Shown piece after piece: positions 1 to 6,263 of a stretch of DNA of 58,377 nt. A program made the position numbers and the translations under genes. The notes under the pieces are model-generated. The model had not been told where the DNA came from and did not search any database. It saw only the letters and a program-made list of their open reading frames with translations. This DNA comes from Nitrosomonadales bacterium. Its GTDB lineage: Bacteria > Pseudomonadota > Gammaproteobacteria > Burkholderiales > SG8-39. Every line of letters starts with the position of its first letter. Positions within the stretch are counted from its first letter, which is position 1. The stretch covers positions 1 to 58,377 of the forward strand of contig SBAS01000068.1 of assembly GCA_005240145.1 (NCBI GenBank), given 5' to 3'.

Positions 1-783
1 GAGCCACAGGACGTGGCGGTGCTCGAGGTGCGCCCAGCCCTTGGCGCCGAACGCGCCGCCGACGTCCTTGCTGACGACGCGGATCTGGTGCTCGGCGACC
101 TTGAGCACGCCGGCGAGCACTTCGCGCACGCGGTGCGGGTACTGCACGTCGCAATGCAGCGTGTAGCGGCTCGCGCCGCGGTCCCATTCGCCGATCGCGC
201 CGCGCGGCTCCATGCACTGGGCGTGCACGCGCGAAACGCGGTAGCTGCGTTTCACCACATGCGCCGCGCGCGCAAACGCGGCCTCCGTGGCGGCGCGGTT
301 GCCGACCTCAAACACGTTGCTCACGTTGTCGGCGCATTCTTCCCAGACTGGCTCGGTGACCGGCAGCGCCTCGTAGTCGATCTGCACCAGCTCCGCGGCG
401 TCCTTCGCCTGCGCCAGCGTCTGCGCGACGAGGATGGCGACCGGGTCGCCGACGTGGCGCACCATGCCCTTGGCCAGTCCCGGATGCGCGCGCCAGAACA
501 TCGGCCTGCCGTCGGGCCGCTTGCGCTGGATGGTCGGCGCGGTGCTGCCGACGCCGTCGCCTTCCAGGTCCGCGACCGTGAAAACGCCAAGCACCCCGGG
601 CGCGGCGAGGGCCGCCGTGGCGTCGATGGAGACGATGCGCGCACGCGCATGCGGCGAGCGCAGGTAGGCCGCGTGCGCCATCCCCGGCACCACCAGGTCG
701 TTGATGTAGCGCCCCTCGCCGCGCAGCAGGCGCGGGTCTTCGAAGCGTTCAACAGGCTGGCCGATACCGTATTTTTCGTTCAT
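1..783 (-). CDS. Molybdenum hydroxylase large subunit, N-terminal part (xanthine/CO dehydrogenase type)
   Basis: An open minus-strand frame of 261 codons begins with MNEKYGIGQPVERFEDPRLLRG and is cut by the left window edge. This opening, in which the protein announces its own complete-ring 'GRYINDLVVPGMAH' segment, is characteristic of the molybdopterin-binding subunit of xanthine dehydrogenase, aldehyde oxidase and CO dehydrogenase-like enzymes. The glycine-rich cofactor motif GGAFGAKG lies at residues 242-249, and the a/b hammerhead domain occupies roughly residues 15-130. The family hydroxylates carbon centres with water as oxygen source, together with FAD and 2Fe-2S subunits that would lie outside the window. 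The substrate cannot be told. A palindromic repeat lies immediately upstream of the ATG. Confidence 0.85.
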   Translation of the reverse strand, partial: MNEKYGIGQPVERFEDPRLLRGEGRYINDLVVPGMAHAAYLRSPHARARIVSIDATAALAAPGVLGVFTVADLEGDGVGSTAPTIQRKRPDGRPMFWRAHPGLAKGMVRHVGDPVAILVAQTLAQAKDAAELVQIDYEALPVTEPVWEECADNVSNVFEVGNRAATEAAFARAAHVVKRSYRVSRVHAQCMEPRGAIGEWDRGASRYTLHCDVQYPHRVREVLAGVLKVAEHQIRVVSKDVGGAFGAKGWAHLEHRHVLWL

Positions 784-790
784 GGCGGGG

Positions 791-845
791 AAAATGGGGA
801 CAGACCCCATTTTCGCATTAAAGGAAAATGGGGGTCCCTATTTTT
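791..845. repeat. Palindromic intergenic repeat, copy 1
   Basis: The left half is a 9-bp inverted repeat (AAAATGGGG at 791-799, then CCCCATTTT) around a 5-base loop. A second, slightly shortened arm reading GGGGTCCCTATTTT follows at 831-844, so the whole can also fold as one larger hairpin. It lies between the divergent molybdenum hydroxylase and SDR genes. Its GGGGACAG/CTGTCCCC core resembles the elements at 16574-16635 and 22419-22488, so I treat it as a diverged member of the same family. Confidence 0.55.
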
Positions 846-868
846 CTATCTAGAATGAGAAAGCGACC

Positions 869-1645
869 ATGGCCTACAAAGCGTTCGATCTGACCGGCAA
901 AACAGTCCTCATCACGGGCGGCAACAGCGGCATCGGCCTGGGCATGGCCGAAGCGCTGGCGCAGGCCGGAGCCTGCATTTGCATCTGGGGTACGAATGAG
1001 GAGAAAAACAGGTCAGCCCTGGAAAGAATAAGAAAAATCAATCAAAAATCCATTTCCCTTCACTGCGATGTCGGCGACGAGCAGGAGGTGGAGCAGCGCT
1101 TCGCCGAAACCGTGGCCGCGCTGGGGCCGGTTCACGCCTGCTTCGCCAACGCCGGCGTGAGCGGGCGCTCGGAAGTCAAGTCCTTTGCCGACATGACCAC
1201 CGCGGAGTGGAAGCGCGTCACGCGCGTGAATCTCGACGGCGCCTTCTACACGCTGCGCGCCGCGGCGCGGCACATGGTGGAGGGCGGGCACGGCGGCTCG
1301 CTGGTCGGCACCGCGAGCCTCGCCGCGATTTCCGGCCCGCCGCGCGCCGAGCACTACGCCGCCACCAAGGGCGGCCTGATTTCGATGATGCGCGCGCTGG
1401 CGGTGGAGTTTGCGCGCAACCGCGTCCGCGCCAACTCCATCCTGCCGGGCTGGATCGAAACCGCGATGACCGAGAAGGCGCTCAACTGGGACAAGTTCCG
1501 CGACCGGGTGCTGCCGCGCGTGCCGATGCGCCGCTGGGGCAGACCTGAGGACTTCGGCGCCATCGCGGTGTACCTGGTGAGCGATGCGAGCGGCTACCAC
1601 ACGGGAGACACTTTCTTGATCGACGGTGGTTATTCTCTTTTCTGA
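869..1645 (+). CDS. SDR family NAD(P)-dependent oxidoreductase
   Basis: A 258-residue classical short-chain dehydrogenase. The cofactor motif TGGNSGIG is at residues 16-23, the NAG motif at 94-96, and the catalytic Ser150, Tyr163 and Lys167 are all present in a YAATKGG context. The C-terminus ends in the usual GDTFLIDGGYS. The family reduces or oxidises alcohols, ketones or 3-oxoacyl groups with NAD(P)H in the cytosol. The specific substrate cannot be read from sequence. The gene stands divergent from the molybdenum hydroxylase, so the two may share a pathway, but that is only inference. Confidence 0.9.
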   Translation: MAYKAFDLTGKTVLITGGNSGIGLGMAEALAQAGACICIWGTNEEKNRSALERIRKINQKSISLHCDVGDEQEVEQRFAETVAALGPVHACFANAGVSGRSEVKSFADMTTAEWKRVTRVNLDGAFYTLRAAARHMVEGGHGGSLVGTASLAAISGPPRAEHYAATKGGLISMMRALAVEFARNRVRANSILPGWIETAMTEKALNWDKFRDRVLPRVPMRRWGRPEDFGAIAVYLVSDASGYHTGDTFLIDGGYSLF

Positions 1646-1744
1646 TTCCGGTGTCCGAACGCCGGAACCCAATTCGCGGCAAATCAATGCATTGAGCGGA
1701 GACGGCGACGATATGCAAACGCGCCAGGTACTCAGTAAGCATAG

Positions 1745-2209
1745 TTAGAGCGCATGTTTGCGAACGCCATCAAGTGGCTTAGGTTGCTTCGAAAGGCATT
1801 CTCAGGAGAGCGGTTCGAGCAATCCGTGATAGTGAGCGTTGACCACGAAGGGATATCCGCCGTTTATCCAAGCGGTGACACCAGCTCGATCAAGTGGCCC
1901 AATGTCGGGCGCATCGGCATTCAAACCAATGACAAAGGCCCCTGGCAGCCTGATGTTTGGTGGATTCTGGAAGGTGCAAGCAATCGCTGCACTTATCCCA
2001 ATGGAGCCACTGGAGAGCACGACGCTCTGAAGGAAATTGAATCGCGCTTTCCTGGTTTTGACGACAAGGCAGTCATCAAAGCCATGGGTTGCAGTTCAAA
2101 TGCAGTGTTCATGTGCTGGGAACGTAAGAATGCGCTCTAATAGCGCGTTGTTGACCGACACCTGCCTAGCAGCGCTGCGCGCTTCGTTCGGTGCGGCAAA
2201 ACGCGGACG
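1745..2209 (+). mobile_element. Integron-type gene cassette carrying one small ORF
   Basis: The segment has the layout of a gene cassette. It is bounded on both sides by G^TT sites (GTTAGAG at 1744, GTTGGGT at 2209). Its single ORF starts 10 nt after the left boundary, and the ORF stop codon sits inside an attC-like imperfect palindrome at the right end. The cassette's own left end (TTAGAGC) is the reverse complement of GCTCTAA at 2134-2140, as expected if both were one attC site before insertion. No integron integrase is in the window and no attC is visible left of 1744, so this may be a lone cassette inserted at a secondary site. Confidence 0.6.
1754..2140 (+). CDS. Uncharacterised protein in a cassette
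   Basis: A 128-residue soluble protein starting MFANAIKWLRLLRKAFSG. I do not recognise a named domain. It has an amphipathic N-terminal helix, then a mixed alpha/beta body with the tract WPNVGRIGIQTNDKGPWQPD and a C-terminal FPGFDDKAVIKAMG segment. Similar small proteins of unknown function are widespread in Proteobacteria. It has no signal peptide or membrane segment. There is no clear ribosome-binding site before the ATG, and expression may depend on upstream transcription, as is common for cassette genes. Its base composition is less GC-rich than that of the neighbouring genes, which supports transfer. Confidence 0.65.
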   Translation: MFANAIKWLRLLRKAFSGERFEQSVIVSVDHEGISAVYPSGDTSSIKWPNVGRIGIQTNDKGPWQPDVWWILEGASNRCTYPNGATGEHDALKEIESRFPGFDDKAVIKAMGCSSNAVFMCWERKNAL

Positions 2210-2215
2210 TTGGGT
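2134..2215 (+). other. attC-like recombination site
   Basis: Outer box GCTCTAAT (2134-2141) pairs with the GTTGGGT box at 2209-2215 mainly through G:T wobbles, and almost perfectly with the cassette's own left end. The inner arm CGCGTTGTTG (2144-2153) pairs with CAAAACGCG except for one unpaired G. Pairing continues ACCGACACC against GGTGCGG with single unpaired bases. Such extrahelical bases are the hallmark of attC sites recognised by integron integrases. The ORF stop TAA (2138-2140) lies in the left box. Confidence 0.6.
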
Positions 2216-2262
2216 GGCAAATTGGCGACGAGCGTAGAATCGCGGTAACTGTCGAGGTACCA

Positions 2263-2463
2263 ATGCATTTCACCATCGAGCACGAGAGAGAAGAAGACGG
2301 GCGCTGGCTGGCGGAAGTGCCGGAACTACCGGGTGTTCTGGCGTACGGCACTACCGCCGAAGCGGCGATGGCCAAGGCCCAGGTGTTGGCTCTTCGCGTG
2401 CTCGCCGAGCGCCTCGAGCACAACGAAACAGGTCCTCAGGCGATCTCCATAGCTTTGGCATGA
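2263..2463 (+). CDS. hicB: HicB-family antitoxin
   Basis: A 66-residue protein with the partial RNase-H-like fold of HicB: MHFTIEHEREEDGRW, then the VPELPGV strand and the TTAEAAMAKAQ helix. HicB binds and neutralises the HicA mRNA interferase and usually represses its own promoter. I chose ATG 2263 because GAGG sits 7 bases upstream and the protein then begins like known HicB. A longer frame reaches back into the attC-like site and is unlikely. The stop overlaps the hicA start as ATGA, so the two are translationally coupled. There is no separate C-terminal DNA-binding domain. Confidence 0.85.
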   Translation: MHFTIEHEREEDGRWLAEVPELPGVLAYGTTAEAAMAKAQVLALRVLAERLEHNETGPQAISIALA

Positions 2464-2672
2464 GTTCTTGGCCTTCGTCCAAGGCCAATCGTGTACTTGC
2501 GGCTCTTTACCGAGTCGGCTGGACGCTCAAACGTCAGTCCGGCTCTCATAAGACCCTTTCGCGTCCAGGCCGGTCCGATGTCGTCTTCGCGTTTCACGAC
2601 CGTGAGGAGATCGGGCCGCGGATGCTTGCCCGACTCTCCAAACACACGGGTTTGAAGCCCGAGGACTTGTGA
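2460..2672 (+). CDS. hicA: HicA-family mRNA interferase toxin
   Basis: A 70-residue protein with the double-stranded-RNA-binding-like fold of HicA. The catalytic histidine is His30 in the GSHKTL motif, and the C-terminus ends in the family's HTGLKPEDL. HicA cleaves mRNA and halts growth when HicB is lost. Gene order here is antitoxin first, which occurs in many hic loci. The stop overlaps a possible GTG start of the next gene, so the pair is tightly packed between the cassette and the DUF169 gene. It could be the remainder of a second cassette, but no attC is visible after it. Confidence 0.85.
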   Translation: MSSWPSSKANRVLAALYRVGWTLKRQSGSHKTLSRPGRSDVVFAFHDREEIGPRMLARLSKHTGLKPEDL

Positions 2673-2677
2673 TTCCT

Positions 2678-3442
2678 GTGAACACGAAAGAACTCGTCGC
2701 CAAATTAGAGACCCTGCTGCGCCTGCGCTCCATCCCGTTCGGCATGAAGCTCTACGAAACCGTCGCGCAGATGGAGGTAATACCGAAAATCCGCCGGCCG
2801 AAGGAATCGGTGCACACGCTCGACCAGATCGTGGCGCAGGCGGCGCGACTCGGTTGGACGGTCGGCATCACGACCGACGATCTGGTGGGCGATCAGTGCC
2901 GCTCGGTGGTGGGTCTGGGCGGCCAGGACGAGAAATGGTTTTCCGGGCAGCACATGACCGGCGTGTGGTTCGCTACGAAGGTGGACGCAGCAGCGCATCA
3001 GAAGGCGATGAACGTGGTGCCGGCGGGCAAATACAAGGCGCTCGCGGTGGCGCCATTGGCGTCCGGCCGCCTGGAGCCACCCGACATCGCGCTTTTCTAT
3101 GCGACGCCGGGCGCCATGATGTATTTCATCAACGGCCTGCAGTGGTCCGGCTACAAGCGCTTCGACTGGAGCGTGGTGGGTGAATCGGCCTGCGCCGACT
3201 CGTGGGGCAGGGCGCTGCGCACGCGCGAGCCGAGCCTGTCCATTCCTTGTTTCGCCGAGCGCCGCTACGGCGGCGTGCTCGATGACGAAATGCTGATGGC
3301 GCTGCCCCCAGAGCAGCTGGAAAAGGCGATCGCGGGCATGGAAGCGCTGGCGAAGAACGGCTTTCGCTATCCGTTCGCGCAGTACGGCATCCAGCAGGAC
3401 GTGCGTGCCGGGATGGCGGTGAGCTATCCCGATCGGAAATAA
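2678..3442 (+). CDS. DUF169 family protein
   Basis: A 254-residue protein of the DUF169 family: N-terminal ELVAKLETLLRLRSIPFGMKLYE, the central AGKYKALAVAPLASG strand, a MMYFINGLQWSGYKR segment, and the conserved ACADSWGRAL stretch with its cysteine. Members occur in bacteria and archaea and their function is not established. Start GTG 2678 is preferred because the protein then opens VNTKELVAKLE like its relatives. GTG 2669, which overlaps the hicA stop, is the alternative. There is no signal peptide. The stop TAA is followed at once by a solo arm of the window's palindromic repeat. Confidence 0.8.
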   Translation: MNTKELVAKLETLLRLRSIPFGMKLYETVAQMEVIPKIRRPKESVHTLDQIVAQAARLGWTVGITTDDLVGDQCRSVVGLGGQDEKWFSGQHMTGVWFATKVDAAAHQKAMNVVPAGKYKALAVAPLASGRLEPPDIALFYATPGAMMYFINGLQWSGYKRFDWSVVGESACADSWGRALRTREPSLSIPCFAERRYGGVLDDEMLMALPPEQLEKAIAGMEALAKNGFRYPFAQYGIQQDVRAGMAVSYPDRK

Positions 3443-3464
3443 ACGTGGTCTGACCCCGATTTGT
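3443..3464 (+). repeat. Solo arm of the intergenic palindromic repeat
   Basis: The bases right after the DUF169 stop contain CGTGGTCTGACCCCGATTT. This matches the right arm at 22463-22488 (CGTGGACTGACCCTGATTT) at 17 of 19 positions. No opposing arm is present, so this is a half copy. It lies between two co-oriented genes 26 bases apart. Confidence 0.5.
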
Positions 3465-3468
3465 TCTG

Positions 3469-3960
3469 ATGCGGAAAAAAAGCCCCGTCAAGCTCAGAGC
3501 GCCGCGGGCGGGGGACATGGGGCGCGTGGTGCAGATGCACGGCGAACTCTACGCGAGGGAATTCGGCTACGACTGGACCTTCGAGGCGCTGGTGGCCGAT
3601 GTCGTCGCGGGCTTCGTGCGCAACTTCGATGCCAGGCACGAACGCTGCTGGACCGCCGAGATGGACCGAGAGGTGGTGGGCTCGATATTCCTCGTGCGCA
3701 AGTCCACCACGGTTGCGAAGCTTCGCCTGCTCATCCTTCATCCCGGGGCGCGCGGCATCGGCCTTGGCAAGCGGCTGACGCGTACCTGCATCCGCTTCGC
3801 GCGCGCGGTCGGCTACACAAAGATGGTGCTGTGGACGCAGAGCCATCTGCTCGCCGCACGGGCGATCTACAAGGTCGAAAATTTCGAGTTGAAATCAAGA
3901 CAGAGGCAGGCCAGCTTCGGCAAGAAGCTGGTGGCCGAGGTGTGGGAAATGGCGCTCTGA
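3469..3960 (+). CDS. GNAT family N-acetyltransferase
   Basis: A 163-residue single-domain GNAT protein. The acetyl-CoA-binding motif is RLLILHPGARGIGLGKRL at about residues 86-103, followed by the LLAARAIYKVENFEL helix-strand that ends the fold. The family transfers acetyl groups from acetyl-CoA to amines on small molecules or proteins. Relatives often occur as the C-terminal half of MarR-GNAT fusions, but here the MarR part is absent and the protein starts directly with the acetyltransferase fold. No good ribosome-binding site is visible before ATG 3469, because the upstream bases belong to the repeat arm. Confidence 0.8.
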   Translation: MRKKSPVKLRAPRAGDMGRVVQMHGELYAREFGYDWTFEALVADVVAGFVRNFDARHERCWTAEMDREVVGSIFLVRKSTTVAKLRLLILHPGARGIGLGKRLTRTCIRFARAVGYTKMVLWTQSHLLAARAIYKVENFELKSRQRQASFGKKLVAEVWEMAL

Positions 3961-3975
3961 ACTCCTTTTCCTGTC

Positions 3976-4755
3976 TCACCGTCCTAACAGCGCCGTCGAT
4001 ATGGCGCGCGTGGCTTGTTGCACCGCTTGCAGCACCGCATCGAGCGGGCTATTTCGCGACACGCGATTTACATACGGCATGACGAGGGCGGCGACCGCCT
4101 CGCCGCTGGCATCGCGGATAGGGCAGGCGATATCGGTGATGCCGACGACATCGCGGCTCGGATGAATTTCGTGGCCCTGCCGGCGGATGCGCTGCAGAGC
4201 CGCCTTCAGCTCCGCAGCGTCGAAATCCGGGCCGACCAGCTTCCGGCTCTGCGCGATCCAGCGTTCCGCCACCTCGGGCCGCTGGAAGGCAAGGATCACG
4301 CGGCCTGAACTGGCCGCAGTGATCGGCCGTCGATAGCCGAGCCGGAGCGTGAAGCTCATGTCCGACCCGCCGGAGATCGCGGCGATCACTACCGTCTCGC
4401 CGTGGCTGAGCACGACCAGATGCGATGACTGGCCGATCTCCGTGGCGAGCCGCCGCATGATCGGAATGGCCGCCTCGAGCAGGTCGCGCGCGCGCGGCGC
4501 GCGGATACCCATCTCGAACAGGCGATCGGTCAGGGTCAGCTCTTCGGTCGCGTCGTCGCGCGCGAGATAGCCGCGGGCCAGCAGCACCGAGACCATGCGA
4601 AAAATCTCGCTCTTGGAGCGTCCAAGATGCTCGGCGATGCGGCGCGCGGATTGCGGCGCGCCCTGGTTCGCCAGGAACTCGAGAATATCGATGCCTTTTT
4701 CGAGCGCTGGCGCCGAATATCTGCGCGGACCCGCCTTGCGTTTGCCTTTGCTCAT
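3976..4755 (-). CDS. IclR family transcriptional regulator
   Basis: A 259-residue regulator. The N-terminal winged helix-turn-helix covers about residues 15-75 (ALEKGIDILEFLANQ, then SARRIAEHLGRSKSEIFRMV). The GAF-like effector domain covers about residues 90-255, with HLVVLSHGETVVIAAISGG and the C-terminal DIACPIRDASGEAVAAL. IclR proteins bind small aromatic or aliphatic effectors and regulate neighbouring catabolic genes. The gene is divergent from the transporter remnant and the DoeB-like operon, which is the classic position for their regulator. I chose ATG 4755 (MSKGKRKAG); the frame stays open much further upstream, but that part runs antisense to the divergent genes. Confidence 0.88.
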   Translation of the reverse strand: MSKGKRKAGPRRYSAPALEKGIDILEFLANQGAPQSARRIAEHLGRSKSEIFRMVSVLLARGYLARDDATEELTLTDRLFEMGIRAPRARDLLEAAIPIMRRLATEIGQSSHLVVLSHGETVVIAAISGGSDMSFTLRLGYRRPITAASSGRVILAFQRPEVAERWIAQSRKLVGPDFDAAELKAALQRIRRQGHEIHPSRDVVGITDIACPIRDASGEAVAALVMPYVNRVSRNSPLDAVLQAVQQATRAISTALLGR

Positions 4756-4804
4756 GGCGCCTCGTGCTGTTCGGCCGGATCGCCGCATGATTCGTTGGTA
4801 AATC

Positions 4805-4833
4805 TTGACGTCACTAATGAAACACTCTAGCAT
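4805..4833 (+). promoter_or_regulatory. Sigma-70-like promoter with overlapping TGACGTCA dyad
   Basis: TTGACG (4805-4810), a 17-base spacer and TAGCAT (4828-4833) form a good sigma-70 promoter pointing at the catabolic operon. A perfect 8-base palindrome TGACGTCA (4806-4813) overlaps the -35 box. This is a plausible operator for the divergent IclR regulator. Confidence 0.5.
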
Positions 4834-4884
4834 GTGCGGGAGGTGAAGGGCGCTGAGCGGATCAGTCCAGGAGGCGGGGCCCAT

Positions 4885-5205
4885 ATGCTCTACATATTCA
4901 ATTTTCGGGATGTCTTCGCGCAGTTCGACGCGCTGATCGAGGGCGCGCTGCTCACCTTGCAGCTTTCCGCCCTCAGCATGGCCATTGGGCTCGTGCTCGG
5001 CGTGATGAAGCGGGCGCCGAATAGGGAGTTCGACCTGAAGTTCGTGATCCGGCGCAGCCCGGCACATATGGGTGTGCGCATGGGCGAGCACAGCCTGGTG
5101 CGCTGGCTCGACAGCTTCATCTTCTTCAACGCGATGAACGGCGAGCTCGACAAGCTGCACCAGAAATGGCTGGCCGCGAAAATGGCGCCGCTGCCCACGC
5201 TGTGA
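4885..5205 (+). pseudogene. Chimeric remnant of an amino-acid ABC transporter (permease start fused to binding-protein end)
   Basis: A 106-residue ORF made of two unrelated pieces. Residues 1 to about 40 (MLYIFNFRDVFAQFDALIEG, then the first transmembrane helix) are the start of a His/Glu/Gln-type amino-acid ABC permease. From about residue 42 to the end (REFDLKFVIRRSPAHMGVRMGE onward, closing in KMAPLPTL) it is the C-terminal tail of a family 3 periplasmic amino-acid-binding protein. The join is in frame near base 5008, so a single deletion across at least two genes is the simplest origin. AGGAGG precedes the ATG at ideal spacing. The product cannot transport anything, but its stop overlaps the next start (TGATG), so translating it may still help to express the deacylase. 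Confidence 0.75.
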
Positions 5206-6263
5206 TGCGAACGGCCGCTGGTACTGCCCGGTCTGGCGATGCTGTCGCAGATGCACCGCGAACGACGATCTTCACCGACGTCGACTACGAGAAGAACGGC
5301 AAGCAGGTCGTCTTCCTGCGCTTGCCGCACTCGCCTCATGACGACGCCTGGGGCGTCATTCCCATCCCGATCTGCGTCATCAAGAACGGGACAGGACCGA
5401 CGGTCATCCTCGAGGGCGGAAACCATGGCGACGAGTACGAGGGGCCGATTGCGCTTGGCCACCTGATCCGCGATCTCGACCCGGCGCGGATCCAGGGCCG
5501 GCTGATCATCATTCCCGCGGTCAATCAGCCCGCCGTCGCGCGCGGTCAGCGTGTCTCGCCCGACGACGGCAAGAATTTCAACCGCACGTTCCCCGGTTCG
5601 CCGACGGGGACGGCGACGGAGCAGATCTCGTTCTACGTGAACAGCGTCCTGTTCCCGATGGCGGATGCCTTCATCGACCTGCATTCCGGCGGCTCGTCGC
5701 TGTCGATCGTCCCCAGCGCCATCATCGAGCCGGCCCCCGACCCGGCGCACATGAAGCGCAACATCGACGCCGTGCTGGCCTTCGATGCGCCGATGACGGT
5801 CGTTATCAACAATCTCGGCGACCCGCGCACTTCGACGGCCTCCGCCGTGCGTGCCGGGCTGACAACGGTCGGTACCGAGATGGGCGGCGGCGGCACGGTG
5901 TCAGCCGCGGCCCTCAAGGTCTGCAGGCGCGGCGTCGATAATCTGCTGGCCCATTTTGGCGTGCTGCCGCCGGCGAAGCCTGCACCGGCGGGTCACACGC
6001 AGCTCATGCAGATTCCCGGGTCCAAAGGCTATGTTTTCGCCACGACCGACGGCGTGTTCGAGCCGTTTCACGAGCATGGCGCGCAGGTGCACGAAGGCGA
6101 GCCTGCCGGCCAGGTTCATCACCTGACCGATCCGGGCCGCGCACCCCAGGTACTGCGTTATCCGACAGATGGGGTCGTCTACGGAAAGCGGCAACCCGGC
6201 CTGGTCAAGCCCGGCAATTGTTGCCTCGTCGTCGTCACGCCCTACACGGGGCAACTCGCCTGA
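5205..6263 (+). CDS. doeB: DoeB-like N-acetyl-L-2,4-diaminobutyrate deacetylase (AstE/AspA family)
   Basis: A 352-residue zinc hydrolase of the succinylglutamate desuccinylase/aspartoacylase family. The zinc ligands are visible as His74 and Glu77 in GGNHGDEYEG and His160 in DLHSGG. The NFNRTFPG substrate-binding stretch and TEMGGGG motif also match. Overall it most resembles DoeB/EutE, which deacetylates N-alpha-acetyl-diaminobutyrate during ectoine breakdown. Start ATG 5205 overlaps the stop of the chimeric ORF. An amino-acid ABC transporter remnant, an IclR regulator and a dehydratase next door suit an ectoine or hydroxyectoine utilisation locus, but the ectoine hydrolase DoeA is not present here, so the substrate is an inference. 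Confidence 0.75.
   Translation: MRTAAGTARSGDAVADAPRTTIFTDVDYEKNGKQVVFLRLPHSPHDDAWGVIPIPICVIKNGTGPTVILEGGNHGDEYEGPIALGHLIRDLDPARIQGRLIIIPAVNQPAVARGQRVSPDDGKNFNRTFPGSPTGTATEQISFYVNSVLFPMADAFIDLHSGGSSLSIVPSAIIEPAPDPAHMKRNIDAVLAFDAPMTVVINNLGDPRTSTASAVRAGLTTVGTEMGGGGTVSAAALKVCRRGVDNLLAHFGVLPPAKPAPAGHTQLMQIPGSKGYVFATTDGVFEPFHEHGAQVHEGEPAGQVHHLTDPGRAPQVLRYPTDGVVYGKRQPGLVKPGNCCLVVVTPYTGQLA

Noticed and set aside
1646-1743. A second attC or attI site left of the cassette
   Set aside because: No arms complementary to the left boundary region were found; only a weak TTCCGG/CCGGAA hairpin is present.
4756-5256. Upstream extension of the IclR gene
   Set aside because: The frame stays open, but it overlaps the promoter and the divergent chimeric gene; ATG 4755 gives the family's normal length.
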